DNA of 5,671 bases from DATKEH01 sp035546355 (GTDB taxonomy: Bacteria; Acidobacteriota; Thermoanaerobaculia; Multivoradales; JAIOJS01): contig DATKEH010000219.1 in assembly GCA_035546355.1 (NCBI GenBank), positions 1 through 5,671 on the forward strand, in the 5' to 3' direction. Shown piece by piece: positions 4,619-5,671 of the stretch (position 1 is the stretch's first letter; every line of letters begins with the position of its first letter). The notes below the pieces were generated by a model. That model was given only the letters and a program-made list of their open reading frames with translations, was not told the DNA's origin and searched no databases. A program made the translations under genes and the position numbers.

Positions 4619-5671
4619 ATGAGATTCTTCACCGCAAGCCCCGCCACGGCAAGGGCACCGCATGCCTTGGCCCACCCGGCCGGCGGCTGGTCCAGCACGG
4701 GGCTGTGGCTGCTGGTCGCCGCCGGGGTCGCCGCCAAGACGTGGAGCATATGGCGCTTCCTGCCCTCGATCTGGCTGTGGTTGGATGAGCTGTTCTACTT
4801 CGCGACCGCCTTCGATTTCGTGCACTGGGGAGCGTCCGGCGTCCCGCATCCGGGGTTTCTCTTCTACCCTCCGCTGACCTCGCTGGTCATCGCCCCGCTC
4901 CACCTCGTGGGGCTCGCGCCACCCCAGGTGTACTTCTCCAGCCTCGTCCTGCTCAACACGCTGCTCACCGCCTCGATGGTGTTCGGCGGCCATCTGATCT
5001 ACCTCGAGCTGTTCGGCCAGCGATCCGTCCTGCTCCCCGCCTTCCTCGTCTTCGCCGCGCCGGCGTACTCGGGTCTGATGCTCATGTCCGAGCCGGTGTT
5101 CGTCTCGCTCTTCGTCTGGATGAGCTATTTCTTCATCCGGGCGTTCGCGCACGGACACGCCAGGGACTTCGTCCTCTGCGGCTCCTGCGCCGCTCTGCTG
5201 CCGCTGACCCGGGACATCGGCATCTTGGTCATTCCCGCGCTGCTCCTTCTGTCGCCGCTTCAGCTCAGCCGAGCGCGCCGACAGTCGCGCTCCCTGCAGG
5301 CGATCGGCAAGGTGACGATGCTGTGGGCGATCCCCGTCATGGTCCTCGCGGTCTGGCGGCCGCTGGAGCCGAGCGGAGCGGTAGCCGCGCACGGGGCAAC
5401 CAGGGCCGCCGGCCTCATGGAACGAGTCTGGGCCACGCTACAGCCATCGCCGGAGCTGGTGCTCGTGGTGCTGCGGAACTTCCTCACCGGCCTCACCTAC
5501 ATCTCCTTCACCACTCTCGGAGTCTGTCTTCCGATCGTCCTCTGGTTGGTGGCTCGTCGCCGGGCGGATCCCATCGTCCGCCTCACTGCTCTGCAGCTCG
5601 TAGCGCTGATGGTGGCCATCTCCGCCGCGGTCGCCATCTTCATGTTCCCTGGCCGTGCCCATCCGCTGCCA
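4619..5671 (+). CDS. GT-C/GT39-like polytopic membrane glycosyltransferase, 3'-truncated by the window
   Basis: The frame is open without a stop from ATG 4619 to the last base, giving the first 351 residues. It starts with a ~25-residue polar tail and TM1 (about 28-45). The first loop carries IWLWLDELFY, with the acidic pair D56-E57, the position of the catalytic Asp in GT-C enzymes such as ArnT and protein O-mannosyltransferases. Other GT39-like features are FLFYPPLTSLVIAPLHLVG (80-98), a helix starting SEPVFVSLFVWMSYFF, and PLTRDIGILVIPALLLL. About eight hydrophobic helices are visible. Such proteins move a sugar from a polyprenyl-phosphate carrier to an acceptor on the outer face of the membrane; the acceptor here is unknown. 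ATG 4619 is the first in-frame ATG after a TGA at 4595; TTG 4667 is a weaker choice. No ribosome site is evident. A/T-ending codons seem more frequent than in the left-hand genes. The coding call is strong, the substrate open. Confidence 0.82.
   Translation, partial: MRFFTASPATARAPHALAHPAGGWSSTGLWLLVAAGVAAKTWSIWRFLPSIWLWLDELFYFATAFDFVHWGASGVPHPGFLFYPPLTSLVIAPLHLVGLAPPQVYFSSLVLLNTLLTASMVFGGHLIYLELFGQRSVLLPAFLVFAAPAYSGLMLMSEPVFVSLFVWMSYFFIRAFAHGHARDFVLCGSCAALLPLTRDIGILVIPALLLLSPLQLSRARRQSRSLQAIGKVTMLWAIPVMVLAVWRPLEPSGAVAAHGATRAAGLMERVWATLQPSPELVLVVLRNFLTGLTYISFTTLGVCLPIVLWLVARRRADPIVRLTALQLVALMVAISAAVAIFMFPGRAHPLP

Noticed and set aside
2226..4622. A 798-codon open frame on the plus strand running antisense through both ispG and the glycosyltransferase gene.
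   Set aside because: Its product is a low-complexity Arg/Gly/Leu/Gln mixture, and the opposite strand encodes two clear families. Long antisense frames are expected at this GC content.
4517..5392. A 291-codon minus-strand frame rich in Glu, Gln, Asp and Arg opposite the membrane glycosyltransferase.
   Set aside because: It is the mirror of Leu/Phe/Val-rich membrane codons, which give charged residues in antisense. The plus-strand frame has clear helices and GT39-like motifs.

Overview
The window is very GC-rich double-stranded bacterial DNA with tightly packed genes and almost only G or C at third codon positions. The gene set (SufT, a small Rieske ferredoxin, IspG of the type with a longer C-terminal half, a YdjM-like membrane hydrolase) suggests a high-GC proteobacterium. 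The exact lineage cannot be fixed from sequence alone. No rRNA, tRNA, CRISPR array, insertion sequence or phage gene was seen.

Layout, left to right. (1) About 1-485, plus strand: the C-terminal end of a probable YdjM/COG1988-type membrane-bound metal-dependent hydrolase, cut by the left edge. (2) 496-813, minus strand: a 105-residue Rieske [2Fe-2S] ferredoxin, convergent with (1) across 10 bp. (3) 814-948: a divergent control region with a 6-bp-arm dyad whose two arms each form part of a candidate extended -10 element. (4) 949-1506, plus: SufT, an Fe-S cluster assembly factor. (5) 1519-2070, plus: a membrane-anchored SRPBCC-fold protein, probably co-transcribed with sufT. (6) 2109-3347, minus: IspG (GcpE), the [4Fe-4S] enzyme of the MEP isoprenoid pathway, convergent with (5). 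(7) 3417-4613, minus: a family-2-like glycosyltransferase with a long C-terminal coiled coil, just upstream of ispG. (8) 4619 to the right edge, plus: the N-terminal 351 residues of a polytopic GT-C/GT39-like membrane glycosyltransferase. It has no stop codon before the window ends and diverges from (7) with only 5 bp between the two start codons.

How the genes fit together. The left and middle parts carry housekeeping Fe-S functions: a Rieske carrier, a cluster-assembly factor, and a [4Fe-4S] enzyme that could be a client of such assembly. The right part looks like the edge of a cell-surface glycosylation or polysaccharide region: a cytosolic glycosyltransferase facing a polyprenyl-phosphate-sugar-type membrane transferase. 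IspG feeds the isoprenoid pathway that makes polyprenyl carriers, but functional coupling here is only inference.

The most notable signal is regulatory. An identical 11-mer, TGCTACCATCG, lies upstream of sufT and at the 5' end of ispG. In the ispG copy, the predicted transcription start falls exactly on the GTG best supported as the family start, which suggests a leaderless mRNA. A related TGCTAAGGT lies immediately before the Rieske ATG. No convincing new multi-gene system was found.
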